Source: Alteraurantiacibacter buctensis (GTDB lineage Bacteria > Pseudomonadota > Alphaproteobacteria > Sphingomonadales > Sphingomonadaceae). From it: a stretch of DNA of 64,000 nucleotides. The stretch is from NCBI RefSeq assembly GCF_009827655.1, contig NZ_WTYV01000005.1:1-64000 (forward strand). Direction: 5' to 3'. Position numbers and translations under genes: made by a program. A model generated the notes under the pieces. The model ran no database searches, was not told the origin of the DNA, and saw nothing but the letters and a program-made list of their open reading frames with translations. Below, in pieces: positions 16,293 to 26,056 of this stretch (position 1 is its first letter; each line of letters opens with the position of its first letter).

Positions 16293-17095
16293 CCGACATC
16301 ATGGCCTTCCACGCCGCCGTCGAAGGCCTGATGCGCGAGGTCAGCCAGAAGGCAATCCTGCCGCGCTACCAGCAACTGAAGGCCGGCGAGGTGGAGGACA
16401 AGGGCGGCAATGATCCCGTCACCGTGGCCGACCGCGAGGCCGAGGCCATGCTGGCCGAAGGGCTGGCAAGGATCATCCCCGACCTGCCATTCGTGGGCGA
16501 GGAAGCCGCCCACGCCGACCCGTCGATCATGGCGCGCCTGGCGGGCGATTGCTGGATCGTCGATCCGCTGGACGGCACCCGCAATTTCGCCACCGGCAAG
16601 CCGCCGTTCGGCATCCTGGTGGCCATGGCCAGCGGGGGCGTAGCGCACACCGGGTGGATCCTCGACTGTCTCACCGGCCGCTTCTGCGTGGCGCACAAGG
16701 GCCAGGGGGCGTTTGTGAATGGCGAGAAGGTGCAGGCGCGCAGCACCGGCGGGGACCGGCCGGTGGCGGCGATCAGCCTGCTGTTCATGGACCCGGCCAA
16801 GCGCGCGGCGGTGATGGACCACGTCAACCCGCACTACCGGCTGGTCGACGTGCCCTATTGCGCGGCGGAACAGTATCCCCGGCTGGCGCTGGGCGAAAAC
16901 GACGTGTCACTATTCGAAAAGACGCTGGCCTGGGACCATGCGGCTGGCGTGCTGTGGCTGAACGAGGCCGGCGGCAAGGCTGCGCGACCCGACGGCTCAC
17001 CCTATCGCGTGGACGGGGCAACCCACGGCGGCCTGATCGGCGCCGCCAGCCCCGCCCTGTGGGACGAGATGGCGGCGCGGATGGCGGCTCTTTAG
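16289..17095 (+). CDS. Inositol monophosphatase-family phosphatase
   Basis: The protein starts at a GTG at 16289 that overlaps the argJ stop by 4 bases, giving 268 residues. Metal-binding motifs of the IMPase family are present: GEE in FVGEEAAHAD, DPLDGT in WIVDPLDGTRNF, and WDHAAG near the C-terminus. Family members hydrolyse inositol phosphate, histidinol phosphate or 3'-phosphoadenosine 5'-phosphate, and sequence alone does not decide among these. Coupling to argJ would fit a histidinol-phosphatase (HisN-like) role in amino-acid synthesis; that is inference. Its stop overlaps the stop of convergent trxA by 4 bases. Confidence 0.88.
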   Translation: MTDIMAFHAAVEGLMREVSQKAILPRYQQLKAGEVEDKGGNDPVTVADREAEAMLAEGLARIIPDLPFVGEEAAHADPSIMARLAGDCWIVDPLDGTRNFATGKPPFGILVAMASGGVAHTGWILDCLTGRFCVAHKGQGAFVNGEKVQARSTGGDRPVAAISLLFMDPAKRAAVMDHVNPHYRLVDVPYCAAEQYPRLALGENDVSLFEKTLAWDHAAGVLWLNEAGGKAARPDGSPYRVDGATHGGLIGAASPALWDEMAARMAAL

Positions 17096-17412
17096 AGGAC
17101 GCTTTCGATCCAGCCCTTGAGCTGGCTCTTGGGCGCGGCGCCCAGCTTGTGGGCCACGGGCTTGCCACCTTTGAACAGCACCAGCAGCGGGATCGACTGC
17201 ACGCCGATCTGGGCCGGCACTTCGGTGCTTTCCATGATGTCCATCTTGGCGATGGTCAGCTTGTCGGCCAGCTCCTCGCTGATCTCCTCCAGCGCGGGGG
17301 CGATCATCTTGCAGGGGCCGCACCAGTCGGCCCAGAAATCGACCAGCACGGGCTTGTCGGACTGCAGCACATCTGCGGCGAAGCTGGCATCGGTGACGGA
17401 CTTGGTGGCCAT
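17092..17412 (-). CDS. trxA: Thioredoxin
   Basis: This 106-residue thioredoxin 1 keeps cytoplasmic proteins reduced. The active site is in DFWADWCGPCKMIAP, and the cis-Pro is in QSIPLLVLF. The start at 17412 (MATKSVTDASF) is preceded by AGGAG; an upstream start in the same frame would add a non-homologous extension. In several alphaproteobacteria trxA sits next to addA, as here, where addA lies 70 bases upstream on the same strand. Confidence 0.96.
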   Translation of the reverse strand: MATKSVTDASFAADVLQSDKPVLVDFWADWCGPCKMIAPALEEISEELADKLTIAKMDIMESTEVPAQIGVQSIPLLVLFKGGKPVAHKLGAAPKSQLKGWIESVL

Positions 17413-17481
17413 AACGGCATAACTCCTGCTTTGTTGCGGCCAATCTAGGCAGCATGGCGCAATCGGCAATGCCCCGGCGGC

Positions 17482-20400
17482 TTAGGAATCCTGCGGATCG
17501 GCCAAGCGCGGCTTGTTGGCCGCCAGGATATCCCCCGGAATCGCGATCAGTTGCGGGGTCTGGGTGTAGAGCACTGCCGCCTCCACCCGCTTGCCGGGGA
17601 AGATCACCGCCAGCGCGGCGGCATAGGCGCCCATCTGTTTCAGTACCGATTCGGGCATCTCCGCCAGCGATGCCGGCGGACGGCGAGCGGTCTTGAAATC
17701 GGCGACGAGAACGCGGCCTTCCTGCACCAGCAGCCGGTCCGCCGTGCCGGCGATCACCTGCCCGTCCACCGTGGCGGCCAGCGGCACTTCGGCCAGGGCA
17801 TCGGGGCCGAACAGCGCGGCCCAGTCCGGGTGGGCCAGTACGGCGAGCGCACGGGTGAGCATATCGTCCCGCTCCGCCTGGTCGAGATCGCCGGCCTGCC
17901 GTGCCAGCCAGGCGCGCGCTGCTTCCTCGCGCCGCCCCGCCGCCACATCGGGCAGGCGTTCCAGCAGGCTGTGCAGCAGCACGCCCCGGCGGGCGGCCAC
18001 GGCGGCAATCTCGGGCGGCAGCGGGGGGTCGGCACCCCGCTCCTCGCCAGCGGACGAAGGGGCAAGCGGGCGCGGCGGGCGCGGTTCGGGGCCGATGGGG
18101 GCGGTGGCCCAGGCGGGCAGCGGCGGCAACTGGTCTCTCGCTGCGGTGCCGGTGCGCGACAGCGGCGGGGCGCGGTGGCCGCGTTCCTGCCGTGCGCCCC
18201 ACAGGTCGTCATGCAGCGCATCGGGCGGGAACAGCGGAGCGAGGCGCGCATACCAGCTATCGGCTGCCGGCTCCTTCTCGCGCTTGCCCAGCGCGCCGCC
18301 GATAAAGAGTGCTTCCTCGGCCCGGGTCATCGCCACGTAGAGCAGGCGCCAGTGCTCTTCCAGTTCCGCCGCCCTGGCCTTCTCTTCCTCCTCGGCAATG
18401 CGGCCTTGCTTCTCCTCCTTGCGCAAGGGAGGCAGCGGCACGGGAACGCCGCCACCACCGGGCAGTTCCTCGGCCAGTTCCAGCGAAACCCCGCGCCCTT
18501 TCGCGGGATCGCCGGTGGCATCGGCCAGGATCACGATGGGGGCTTGCAGGCCCTTGGAGCCGTGCACGGTCATCACCCGCACCAGCCCGCCGCCCTCGCC
18601 CGCCTCGCGCTTCAGCTCGCCCTCGCCCGCGTCGAACCAGTGAAGGAAACCCGCCAGCGACGGGGTGTAGCCCGCCGAAAAGGCCAGCGCGGCGTTGAGC
18701 AGTTCATCGATCGGGTCGTTCGCCTCCTGCCCCAGCCGCGCGGTCAGCTTCGCGCGCGCCTGCCACGGCCCCACCAGCATCCAGTGAAGCAGGGCCTGCG
18801 GCGGCTCGAAATCGGCGATCGCCAGCAGGTCGCCCAGCATGGCCACCGCCGCTGCCGCCTGCGGGTGGGCAGAGCCGCGCAGGTGATCCCACAGGCTGCC
18901 TTTCTCGCGCCAGCCAAGATCGAGCAGGTCCTGCTGGCTCCAGCCGAACACGGGGGAAACCAGCAGCGCGGCAAGGCTGAGGCTGTCTCCCGGCTGGGCG
19001 GCAAAGCGTAAGGCCGCCATCAGGTCCTTCACCGCCAGCGGCGCGCCCAGCCGCAGCCGGTCAACCCCCGCCACGGGCACTCCGGCGGCATAGAGGCGCG
19101 CGACGATCAGCCCGGCCAGCTCGCGGCGTTTCCGCACCAGCACCATCACATCGCCCGGCCCCGCGTTGCGGTGCCTGCCCTTAACTAGCGGGAAGCCGTG
19201 ATCCATCCACCTGCGCACCTGCGCGGCGATCCGGTCGGCCATGCGCCGCTCGGGGGCGGAGAGCCAGGTCTCGGTGCCCTCCTCGCCACCGTCTTCGGCG
19301 GCCTCCTCATCCTCCTCCACCGCGAGAACGGGCCGCCACAGGGTGACGAGGCCGGGACGGTTCGCGTCACCCACGTGGGGCGGCGGCACTTCGCGCAGGC
19401 CGAAGGTTTCGGGGCCTATGGCGGTGATCGCATCGTTGACCACGTTGAGCACGTCCTGCGCGGTGCGGAACGACTGGTCCAGCCCCACGTCCACCAGCCG
19501 CCGCGCATCCAGCGGCAGGCGCGCCCGGGCCACGTTCTGCGCCCGCACATCCAGCAGTTCGGCATAGCGGGCCTTGGCCTGGGCAAAGTTCTCCGGGCTG
19601 GTGCCCTGGAAGCGGAAGATCGCCTGCTTGTAATCGCCCACCACGAACAGCGTGCGCAGGCGCTGGCCCCGCTGGCCAAGGCCGGTAAAGAACTCCTCGG
19701 TCAGCGCGGTGACGATATCCCACTGCGCGGCATTGGTATCCTGCGCCTCGTCGATCAGCACGTGGTCGAACTGGCGGTCCAGCTTGTAGCGGATCCATTC
19801 GCCCAGGCCCGGCGTGCCCAGCAGCGCGGCGGCCTGGCGGATCAGGTCATCGAAATCGACCAGCCCCTCGCGCGCCTTGGCCTCGTCCCACGCCAGCGCA
19901 TAGCGGCGGCCCACCTCCAGCGCGGGGGTGAGAAAATCGGCAAGGTCGCACAGGGCCTGCTGGCTCACGATTGCCTGGAGCGAGGCCAGCAGGTCCGCTC
20001 CGGTGGCGTCGATACCGGGCGCAACCTTGGCGATGTTCTTGAAATACTTGAGCTCGCCCTCCTTGTTGAACAGGGCGTCCGCCAGCTTGCCCGCCTCGCC
20101 CAGCCGGGCGGCGGCATCCTGCGCCAGCCAGCGATCGATCGCCTCGATATAGCTGCGGCCCGATGCGGCACCCCAGGCGTGATAGGCATCGGCCACCTGC
20201 TTCAGGGCGGCGCAATCGAAGGTGTTGTCGCTGCACCATTCGGCCAGTTCCTCGCGCGTGGCCTCCGCAGCCAATCCGATCAGGCGCTTGACCCGCTCCG
20301 CCATTGGCGGCTGCCACGATCCGGGGCCGAACCAGGCGGCGCGGGCGCTGGCGCAGCGGTCCAGCCAGGCACGGGTGCCATCGGGGCCAAGGCGCAGGGA

Positions 20401-20952
20401 GAGGCCCTCAAGCCGGGCGAGAGCGGCCTTGTCGCCCAGTTCATCCCACTCCGCCAGCAGGTCCACCAGCACCCGCTGGCCCAGCAGCACGCGGTCGCGG
20501 TCTTCCATCGGGCGGGTGCCGGGTTCCAGCCCCGCTTCCTCCGGGAAGGCGCCCAGCAGCCATTGCGAGAAGGCGTGGATGGTATCGATGCGCAGGCCGC
20601 CGCCGGGGCAATCGAGCACGCTGGCGAACAGGGTGCGAGCGTGGGCCTTGGCAGCATCATCCGTCGGCGCGCCGATGGCATCGAGCTGGCCCCACAGTTC
20701 GGCATCGCTCAGCCGCACCCAGCTTGCCAGCACCTGGTTGACCCGATCGGCCATCTCCGCCGCGCCGGCCTTGGTGAAGGTGAGGCACAGGATGTTTTCC
20801 GGCCGCACGCCGGGTTCCAGCAGCAGGCGCAACACGCGGGCGGAAAGCACCTGCGTCTTGCCGGTGCCAGCGCTGGCCGACAGCCACACGCTGTCGCGCG
20901 GGTCCACCGCCGCCCTCTGGTTGCCCAGCAGGGGATAGACCTTGCCGCTCAC
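17482..20952 (-). CDS. addA: Double-strand break repair helicase-nuclease subunit AddA
   Basis: AddA is the UvrD-like helicase and 3'-strand nuclease of the AddAB complex, which resects DNA ends for RecA. The N-terminal helicase motifs are clear: Walker A in WLSASAGTGKTQVLSARVL, VLIDEAQDTNAAQW (motif II), VRVMTVHGSKGLQAPIVI (motif V) and LLYVAMTRAEEALFI (motif VI). The C-terminal RecB-type nuclease is seen as GTADRLL and VLVADFKTARRP. The GTG at 20952 overlaps the addB stop by 4 bases, so translation is probably coupled; an ATG 27 bases upstream is also open. Length about 1156 residues, normal for the family. Confidence 0.95.
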   Translation of the reverse strand: MSGKVYPLLGNQRAAVDPRDSVWLSASAGTGKTQVLSARVLRLLLEPGVRPENILCLTFTKAGAAEMADRVNQVLASWVRLSDAELWGQLDAIGAPTDDAAKAHARTLFASVLDCPGGGLRIDTIHAFSQWLLGAFPEEAGLEPGTRPMEDRDRVLLGQRVLVDLLAEWDELGDKAALARLEGLSLRLGPDGTRAWLDRCASARAAWFGPGSWQPPMAERVKRLIGLAAEATREELAEWCSDNTFDCAALKQVADAYHAWGAASGRSYIEAIDRWLAQDAAARLGEAGKLADALFNKEGELKYFKNIAKVAPGIDATGADLLASLQAIVSQQALCDLADFLTPALEVGRRYALAWDEAKAREGLVDFDDLIRQAAALLGTPGLGEWIRYKLDRQFDHVLIDEAQDTNAAQWDIVTALTEEFFTGLGQRGQRLRTLFVVGDYKQAIFRFQGTSPENFAQAKARYAELLDVRAQNVARARLPLDARRLVDVGLDQSFRTAQDVLNVVNDAITAIGPETFGLREVPPPHVGDANRPGLVTLWRPVLAVEEDEEAAEDGGEEGTETWLSAPERRMADRIAAQVRRWMDHGFPLVKGRHRNAGPGDVMVLVRKRRELAGLIVARLYAAGVPVAGVDRLRLGAPLAVKDLMAALRFAAQPGDSLSLAALLVSPVFGWSQQDLLDLGWREKGSLWDHLRGSAHPQAAAAVAMLGDLLAIADFEPPQALLHWMLVGPWQARAKLTARLGQEANDPIDELLNAALAFSAGYTPSLAGFLHWFDAGEGELKREAGEGGGLVRVMTVHGSKGLQAPIVILADATGDPAKGRGVSLELAEELPGGGGVPVPLPPLRKEEKQGRIAEEEEKARAAELEEHWRLLYVAMTRAEEALFIGGALGKREKEPAADSWYARLAPLFPPDALHDDLWGARQERGHRAPPLSRTGTAARDQLPPLPAWATAPIGPEPRPPRPLAPSSAGEERGADPPLPPEIAAVAARRGVLLHSLLERLPDVAAGRREEAARAWLARQAGDLDQAERDDMLTRALAVLAHPDWAALFGPDALAEVPLAATVDGQVIAGTADRLLVQEGRVLVADFKTARRPPASLAEMPESVLKQMGAYAAALAVIFPGKRVEAAVLYTQTPQLIAIPGDILAANKPRLADPQDS

Positions 20953-23915
20953 TGCCCGTCCCCCTCGCGGCCTAGCCATTCCTCCAGCCGCATCAGGTGG
21001 TCGAATTCGGTATAGACCACGGCATCGGGGTTGAGGCGGGCGGTGAAGCCCTCGTCACCCAGGATCCACTTGTCGAGCGCCTCGTCCAGATGGTGCTGGG
21101 CCTGCGGCAGGAACTGCTCCGGCTCGATCCCGCCGCGCTTGCGGCCCACTTTCAGCGGGGTGGTGATCTTGCCGAAGCCGGTCTCGCTCTCGGCATTGCG
21201 ACCAAGGCTCCAGTATTCGAACGCCGCGGGCCGCCCCGCGATGTTCTCGAACGCGCCGCGCTGCGCCAGCAGGGCCAGGGTGCCAAGCTGCATGGCGAAG
21301 CCCTGCTCTACCTGGGCATCGCCGGGGGCCTTGCCCGTCTTGTAGTCGACAATGGCCAGCGTGCCGTCGGCCAGCCGGTCGATCCGATCCGCCTTGCCGG
21401 TCAGCACCAGCCCGCGATAGTCCAGCCGCCCGGCCTTCTCCCACGCGATCGGCCGGCGGCCTTCTGCCCCCTCCACCTCGGCTTGCACCCAGGCCAACGC
21501 GCGCAACAGGCGCGGCCGCCACAGGGCGCGCATCACCGGGTGGGCGTCCATCTCGACCAGGTGCCGGTCGGCCAGGGCCTCCATGCTGCCCCGGCCCTCG
21601 TGCCAGTCCTGCAGGATCGCGTGGGCCAGTGTCCCCTGCCAGGCGGCGGTGGGCTGCGCGTCCAGCAGGTCGAGCTGCTTCAGGCCCAGCACCTTCTGGG
21701 CATAGAACTGGTAGGGGTCCGACCGCAGCCGGTCGAGCGTGGTGACCGATAGCTCCTTGCCCCGCCGCTGGTGCGGTGCCGGGCGGGGAGACGGACGCGG
21801 ATGCCAGGGCACGGTAAGGCGACGGTCGATGGAACGGGCCAGGGCAACCGACTCCGCGTCCTCATGTCGCTTGTAGAGGTCATCACCCAGCAGCGCCCGT
21901 ACGCGCAGCCAGAAGCGGCTGGCGATGGCCGGGCCGCCCGCTTCGCGCCGCGCGCGGCTGAGCACCACTTGCGGCGCCCCCAGCGCGCCGGCCAGGTCAT
22001 GCGCGGCAAGGCCAATGCGGAAATCAGCCCCCGGTACGCCCAGCACCCGCAGGATGGCCGGGGCCAGCACCGGATCGCTGGCAGGGGCAGCAGGCCAGGT
22101 GCCTTCGTTCAGGCCGCCGCAGATGACCAGGTCGGCCCGGGTCATGCGCGCCTCCAGCAGGCCATAGATCGCCACGCGCGGATGGCCGCCATAGGGCGGG
22201 CGCACCGCCTCGCGGTCCATCGCATCGCGCAGGGCAGCCGGCAGATCTTCACGACCCAGCGTAAGGCCGGTGAGGCGGGCATTTTCGCGCAGCGTCTCCA
22301 CGAAGCGGGCCAGCGCGCGCCCGTCTGCCTCGGCCCACAGCGACAGGCCGCACAGCGTCTCCCCCGCGCGCACCAGCAGGTCCAGCGCCTGGGCCAGCGG
22401 CAATTCGTCCACGCTGTCCAGCAGCGGCTCCAGGACCGGCACAACCCCCACCCACCACTCGGCCACGCCCGCCTCGTGCGCCTTGTCGGCAAGGGCCGCG
22501 AGCCCCGCCTGCGGTCGCGGTCCGCGCAGTTTCAGGTCCAGCGCCCGGGCGGCGCGTAGCCAGCCTTCGCGGTCCCCCTCGCGCTTGACCAGCGGGTGGC
22601 CCAGCAGCGCCATCAGCGGCACCGGCGCGGCCTGTTCGGCGGCAACTTCTGCCAGCAGCAACAGCAGGCGGCCCGCCGCAGTCTGCGCCAGGGGGCGACC
22701 GGCTGAATCGTCCACCACCACGTTCCAGCGCCGCAGGTGCTGCACCACCCGGCCGGCCAGCCCGCGATCAGGGGTAACCACGGCCACCCGCTTTTCAGGC
22801 TCGGCCAGGGCCTGCCGCACCAGCAGGGCGATGGCCTGCGCTTCCTCCTCTGGGTGGGCGCTTTCCATCAGCCGCACGCCCGCAAGGCTGCGCCTCTCGG
22901 GCTTCAGGTCCGCCCAGGCGCGACTGGCCAGCGGCGGCAGGAACAGGCTGGCGATGGCGTGGCTGCGTTCGGGCGGAGCGGCGGCCATCCCGGCGCGGTG
23001 CCAGGCCCGCACCTCGCCCCGCGCAATGCCCATGCGGTTCAAGAGAACCTTCAGGTGATACTGCGGGTGGGTAACGGCATCGCCCTTGGCAAAGGGCCCT
23101 TCCTCACCCGGGGCTCCCGCTGCGCCGAGCTCGTCCCACACGGCTTCGGGAAGCGTCAGGTCCAGGTCGGGCAGGATCACCGCGCCATTGGGCAAATCGG
23201 CTATGGTGCGCAGCAGGTGGGCCAGCGCTGGCGCGGCGCTGGTAACCCCGGCGGCCACGATCGGCCCCGGCGGCGGGCTTTCCCGCAGCCGCGCCGCCGC
23301 TGCCCGGAACAGCAGGTTGCGCCGGGTGGCGGCATCCACCTGCCCGCGCTCCTCCAGCTCGCCCAGCCAGGCCTGCTGCACGGCGATGAAGGTCTTGAGC
23401 GCGCCCACCCAGTGCTCTGCCATATCGGGCACCAGATCGAGCACCTCCGGCTCCCACAAGGCCTCAGGCCGCACTTCCTCGGCCAGCAGGCGGTCCATCA
23501 CCTGCCCGGTGGCAAAGGCCAGGTTGAGCAGGGCGCTGCCTTTGGGCGCCTTGTCGCCCCGCGCATCGCGCACCAGTTCGGCCAGGCGCAGCCAGCGAAA
23601 GACCGGATCCACCGCCGGCGGCACGTCCAGCCCGGCACCCATGCTGTCGATCAGCGGGCCCAGCGTCTCGTCCAGGTCAAGGTCGCCCACCACCACCATG
23701 CGCGGCAGCAGCAGGCCCTGCTGCCCCGCCGCGCCATAGTGGCGCACGAAAGCCTCCTGCATGGTGCGCGCCGCGCGGGTGCTGGGCAGCAGCAGGGTCA
23801 GCCGGGCAAGGCCGAAGCCCGGCTCGGCATACCGGGGCACCAGCCCGGCCACCAGCGCATCGGCAAAGCCCCGGTGGGCGGCGATGGAATAGACGGCAGG
23901 CCGTTCCCCGGCCAC
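20949..23915 (-). CDS. addB: Double-strand break repair nuclease subunit AddB
   Basis: AddB (988 residues) is the partner of AddA, with an inactive helicase-like region and a C-terminal RecB nuclease that cuts the 5' strand. The nuclease motif is visible in GTLAIVDYKTGKAPGDA followed by the conserved Gln in FAMQLGTLALLA. The start is taken as a GTG at 23915 (VAGERPAVYSIAAHRGF), 1 base after the murU-like stop. The frame is open further upstream, but that part lies inside the preceding gene and has no homologous look. The N-terminal LTLLLPSTRAARTMQEAF strand fits the family. Confidence 0.92.
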   Translation of the reverse strand: MAGERPAVYSIAAHRGFADALVAGLVPRYAEPGFGLARLTLLLPSTRAARTMQEAFVRHYGAAGQQGLLLPRMVVVGDLDLDETLGPLIDSMGAGLDVPPAVDPVFRWLRLAELVRDARGDKAPKGSALLNLAFATGQVMDRLLAEEVRPEALWEPEVLDLVPDMAEHWVGALKTFIAVQQAWLGELEERGQVDAATRRNLLFRAAAARLRESPPPGPIVAAGVTSAAPALAHLLRTIADLPNGAVILPDLDLTLPEAVWDELGAAGAPGEEGPFAKGDAVTHPQYHLKVLLNRMGIARGEVRAWHRAGMAAAPPERSHAIASLFLPPLASRAWADLKPERRSLAGVRLMESAHPEEEAQAIALLVRQALAEPEKRVAVVTPDRGLAGRVVQHLRRWNVVVDDSAGRPLAQTAAGRLLLLLAEVAAEQAAPVPLMALLGHPLVKREGDREGWLRAARALDLKLRGPRPQAGLAALADKAHEAGVAEWWVGVVPVLEPLLDSVDELPLAQALDLLVRAGETLCGLSLWAEADGRALARFVETLRENARLTGLTLGREDLPAALRDAMDREAVRPPYGGHPRVAIYGLLEARMTRADLVICGGLNEGTWPAAPASDPVLAPAILRVLGVPGADFRIGLAAHDLAGALGAPQVVLSRARREAGGPAIASRFWLRVRALLGDDLYKRHEDAESVALARSIDRRLTVPWHPRPSPRPAPHQRRGKELSVTTLDRLRSDPYQFYAQKVLGLKQLDLLDAQPTAAWQGTLAHAILQDWHEGRGSMEALADRHLVEMDAHPVMRALWRPRLLRALAWVQAEVEGAEGRRPIAWEKAGRLDYRGLVLTGKADRIDRLADGTLAIVDYKTGKAPGDAQVEQGFAMQLGTLALLAQRGAFENIAGRPAAFEYWSLGRNAESETGFGKITTPLKVGRKRGGIEPEQFLPQAQHHLDEALDKWILGDEGFTARLNPDAVVYTEFDHLMRLEEWLGREGDGQ

Positions 23916-23916
23916 G

Positions 23917-24636
23917 TCAGCTTCCCTCGGCCAGCGCGGCCTCGGTGGGTTTGATCGCCTGCGGAGTGCCCACTTCGAACCAGCGCCCGGTAAAGGCCAC
24001 GCCGAACAGCCGCCCTTCGGCAATCGCCCTGTCCCACAGCAGGTTGGTGGAGAACGGGCCGGTGGGCGCATCGCGCAGCAGCCGGTGGCTTACAAGCTGG
24101 ATGCCGGTGTATATATAGGGCGCGATGCGGCCGGATCGGCGGCGGGTCAGTTGCCCCAGCGGCCCCATGTGGAAATCGCCCTTGCCGGGAAAATTCATCG
24201 CCCCCTTGTGCGGCACCAGCAGCAGCAGGGCGTCCATCTCCGCCGGGTTCCAGCGCTCGGACAGGTCCAGCAGGGCGTTGCGCGGGCCATCCAGCCACAG
24301 GTTGTCGCTGTTCACGCAGAAGAACGGATCGGGCAGCAGCCCTTGCGCCTTCACCATGCCGCCGCCGGTTTCCAGCAGCAGGTCGCGCTCATCGGAGATG
24401 GTGACGGCGGGCACGGTGCGCCGCTTCAGGTGGTCCTGCAGCAGGTCGGCCAGATAGTGCACGTTGACCACGGCGCGGGCCACCCCGGCCTCGGCCAGCC
24501 TGTCCAGCGCGTGGTCGATCAGCGGCTTGCCGGCCACGCGCACCATCGGCTTGGGCTGGGTGGCGGTGAGCGGGCGCATCCGCTTGCCCAGGCCCGCGGC
24601 CATGACCATTGCCGTGTCGGAGGCGAGTGCAGTCAT
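23917..24636 (-). CDS. murU: N-acetylmuramate-1-phosphate uridylyltransferase (MurU-like)
   Basis: This 239-residue nucleotidyltransferase has the signature AMVMAAGLGKRMRPLTATQP, the metal and substrate motif CVNSDNLW and the product-site motif GRWFEVGTP. MurU joins UTP and MurNAc-1-phosphate to give UDP-MurNAc in a recycling route that bypasses de novo synthesis. The specific assignment rests on the neighbour: its ATG overlaps the stop of the AmgK-type kinase gene by 4 bases, the kinase that makes the MurNAc-1-phosphate. By sequence alone a sugar-1-phosphate guanylyltransferase would also be possible. Confidence 0.85.
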   Translation of the reverse strand: MTALASDTAMVMAAGLGKRMRPLTATQPKPMVRVAGKPLIDHALDRLAEAGVARAVVNVHYLADLLQDHLKRRTVPAVTISDERDLLLETGGGMVKAQGLLPDPFFCVNSDNLWLDGPRNALLDLSERWNPAEMDALLLLVPHKGAMNFPGKGDFHMGPLGQLTRRRSGRIAPYIYTGIQLVSHRLLRDAPTGPFSTNLLWDRAIAEGRLFGVAFTGRWFEVGTPQAIKPTEAALAEGS

Positions 24637-25619
24637 GCGGCTTCGCCCAGTCCCGCCCCCTGGCGTTCGCGCCATTCGGCCGGAACATTGGCATCGAACC
24701 AGCGCGCCACGGGTGCCAGGGCGGGATGCGCCAGGTCACGCTCCATCGCCGCCCACACCCGCGGGATCATCGGCAGGTAGCGCGGCTTGCCGTCACGCTG
24801 CCACAGGCGGGTGAAGATGCCGACGATCTTGGCGTTGCGCTGCGCGCCCAGCACCGCGTAGTCGGCGTGAAAATCGGCATCTACGCCAGCCTTGGTGACG
24901 TAGCGGTCGATCATGTCCTGCTCCAGCTCCTCGCTCACGTCGCGCCGTGCATCCTGCAGCAGGCTGACAAGGTCATAGGCCACGTGGCCCACCAGCGCGT
25001 CCTGGAAATCGATGATCCCCTGTTCGCCATCCGGCAGCAGCATGATGTTCTCGGCGTGGTAATCGCGCAGCACGGTTACGCCGGGTTGCTGGCGGGCGAG
25101 CAGGGGCGCAAGCACCTCCTTCCACGCGGCATCGTGCGCCGCCGTGTCTACCGTGATGCCCGCAGCGGGGCAGAACCATTCGGTAAACAGCCGCACCTCG
25201 CGCAGGTATACTGTCATGTCATAGGGTTCGAACGGCCCCGGCGGGCACTTGTGAAGCGTGACCAGCGCATCCACCGCCTTGCGATAGGTGGCATCCTCCG
25301 CAGCCGGGTTCAGGTCCAGCCAGTCGCGCATCCGGTCGTTGCCGAAGTCCTCGATCAGCACCCAGCCCTGCGCGGCATCCTCGGCCAGGATGGCGGGCGC
25401 GCGCAGGCCCTGGTCCAGCAGCCAGTGGCCCACGTGCAGGAACGGCGCAGGGTCTTCGTGCGGCGGCGGCGCGTGCATCAGCATCGCGGTTTCACCATCG
25501 CGCACCAGCCGGAAATAGCGGCGGAAGCTGGCGTCACCCGGCAGCGGCTGCACCTGTGCCCCGCTCCAGCCAGCGCTGGCGATGAACGATTCGAGCCCGG
25601 CGGGCAGGTCTGCACTCAT
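24633..25619 (-). CDS. amgK: Anomeric N-acetylmuramate/N-acetylglucosamine kinase AmgK
   Basis: This 328-residue kinase belongs to the aminoglycoside phosphotransferase fold. The Brenner motif LRDYHAENIMLLPDG contains the catalytic Asp, and GIIDFQDALVGHVAYDL gives the metal-binding Asp. AmgK phosphorylates MurNAc and GlcNAc at C1 during peptidoglycan recycling, a pathway reported to contribute to intrinsic fosfomycin resistance in bacteria that have it. The start at 25619 overlaps the tsaE stop by 4 bases; an in-frame start 18 bases upstream would lie inside tsaE. Adjacent murU supports the assignment. Confidence 0.9.
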   Translation of the reverse strand: MSADLPAGLESFIASAGWSGAQVQPLPGDASFRRYFRLVRDGETAMLMHAPPPHEDPAPFLHVGHWLLDQGLRAPAILAEDAAQGWVLIEDFGNDRMRDWLDLNPAAEDATYRKAVDALVTLHKCPPGPFEPYDMTVYLREVRLFTEWFCPAAGITVDTAAHDAAWKEVLAPLLARQQPGVTVLRDYHAENIMLLPDGEQGIIDFQDALVGHVAYDLVSLLQDARRDVSEELEQDMIDRYVTKAGVDADFHADYAVLGAQRNAKIVGIFTRLWQRDGKPRYLPMIPRVWAAMERDLAHPALAPVARWFDANVPAEWRERQGAGLGEAA

Positions 25620-26056
25620 GGCATGCGCCCTAGCCAATCGGGCCCGCCAAGGGCAACCGCCCGGCGGCCATTTGCGGTGGATTCCAGCGTGATCGACAGG
25701 CCCCCCGCCTCATGCCCGAAGCCGCCGGCATGGTCGGGCCATTCGGCCAGCAGCACGGCCCCTTCGCGGTAATCGTCCAGTCCCAGCTCCGCCGCCTCGC
25801 GCGGGTGCTCCAGCCGGTAGAAGTCGGCATGGACCAGGGGGGGCGAGAGGTGGTCGTAGGTCTCGACGATGGTGAAAGTGGGGCTTGGCACCTCGCCCGC
25901 ATGGCCCAGGGCGGCGATGATCGCGCGCGCCAGCGTGGTCTTGCCTGCGCCCAGATCACCGCGCAGTTCCACCACGTCCCCCGCCCGCAGCCGCGCGGCA
26001 ATGCGCGCGCCAAAGGCATCGACCGCAGCGAGATCGTGCAGGTCGACGGTCAGCAC
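25616..26056 (-). CDS. tsaE: tRNA threonylcarbamoyladenosine biosynthesis ATPase TsaE
   Basis: TsaE is the small ATPase that resets the TsaBD complex during t6A37 tRNA modification. The 146-residue protein has Walker A LRGDLGAGKTTLARAII, the family motif SPTFTIVETY and HADFYRLEHP. It starts at a GTG at 26056 that lies 7 bases inside the 3' end of divL, so it is probably translated by coupling. Length and motif order are normal. Confidence 0.95.
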   Translation of the reverse strand: MLTVDLHDLAAVDAFGARIAARLRAGDVVELRGDLGAGKTTLARAIIAALGHAGEVPSPTFTIVETYDHLSPPLVHADFYRLEHPREAAELGLDDYREGAVLLAEWPDHAGGFGHEAGGLSITLESTANGRRAVALGGPDWLGRMP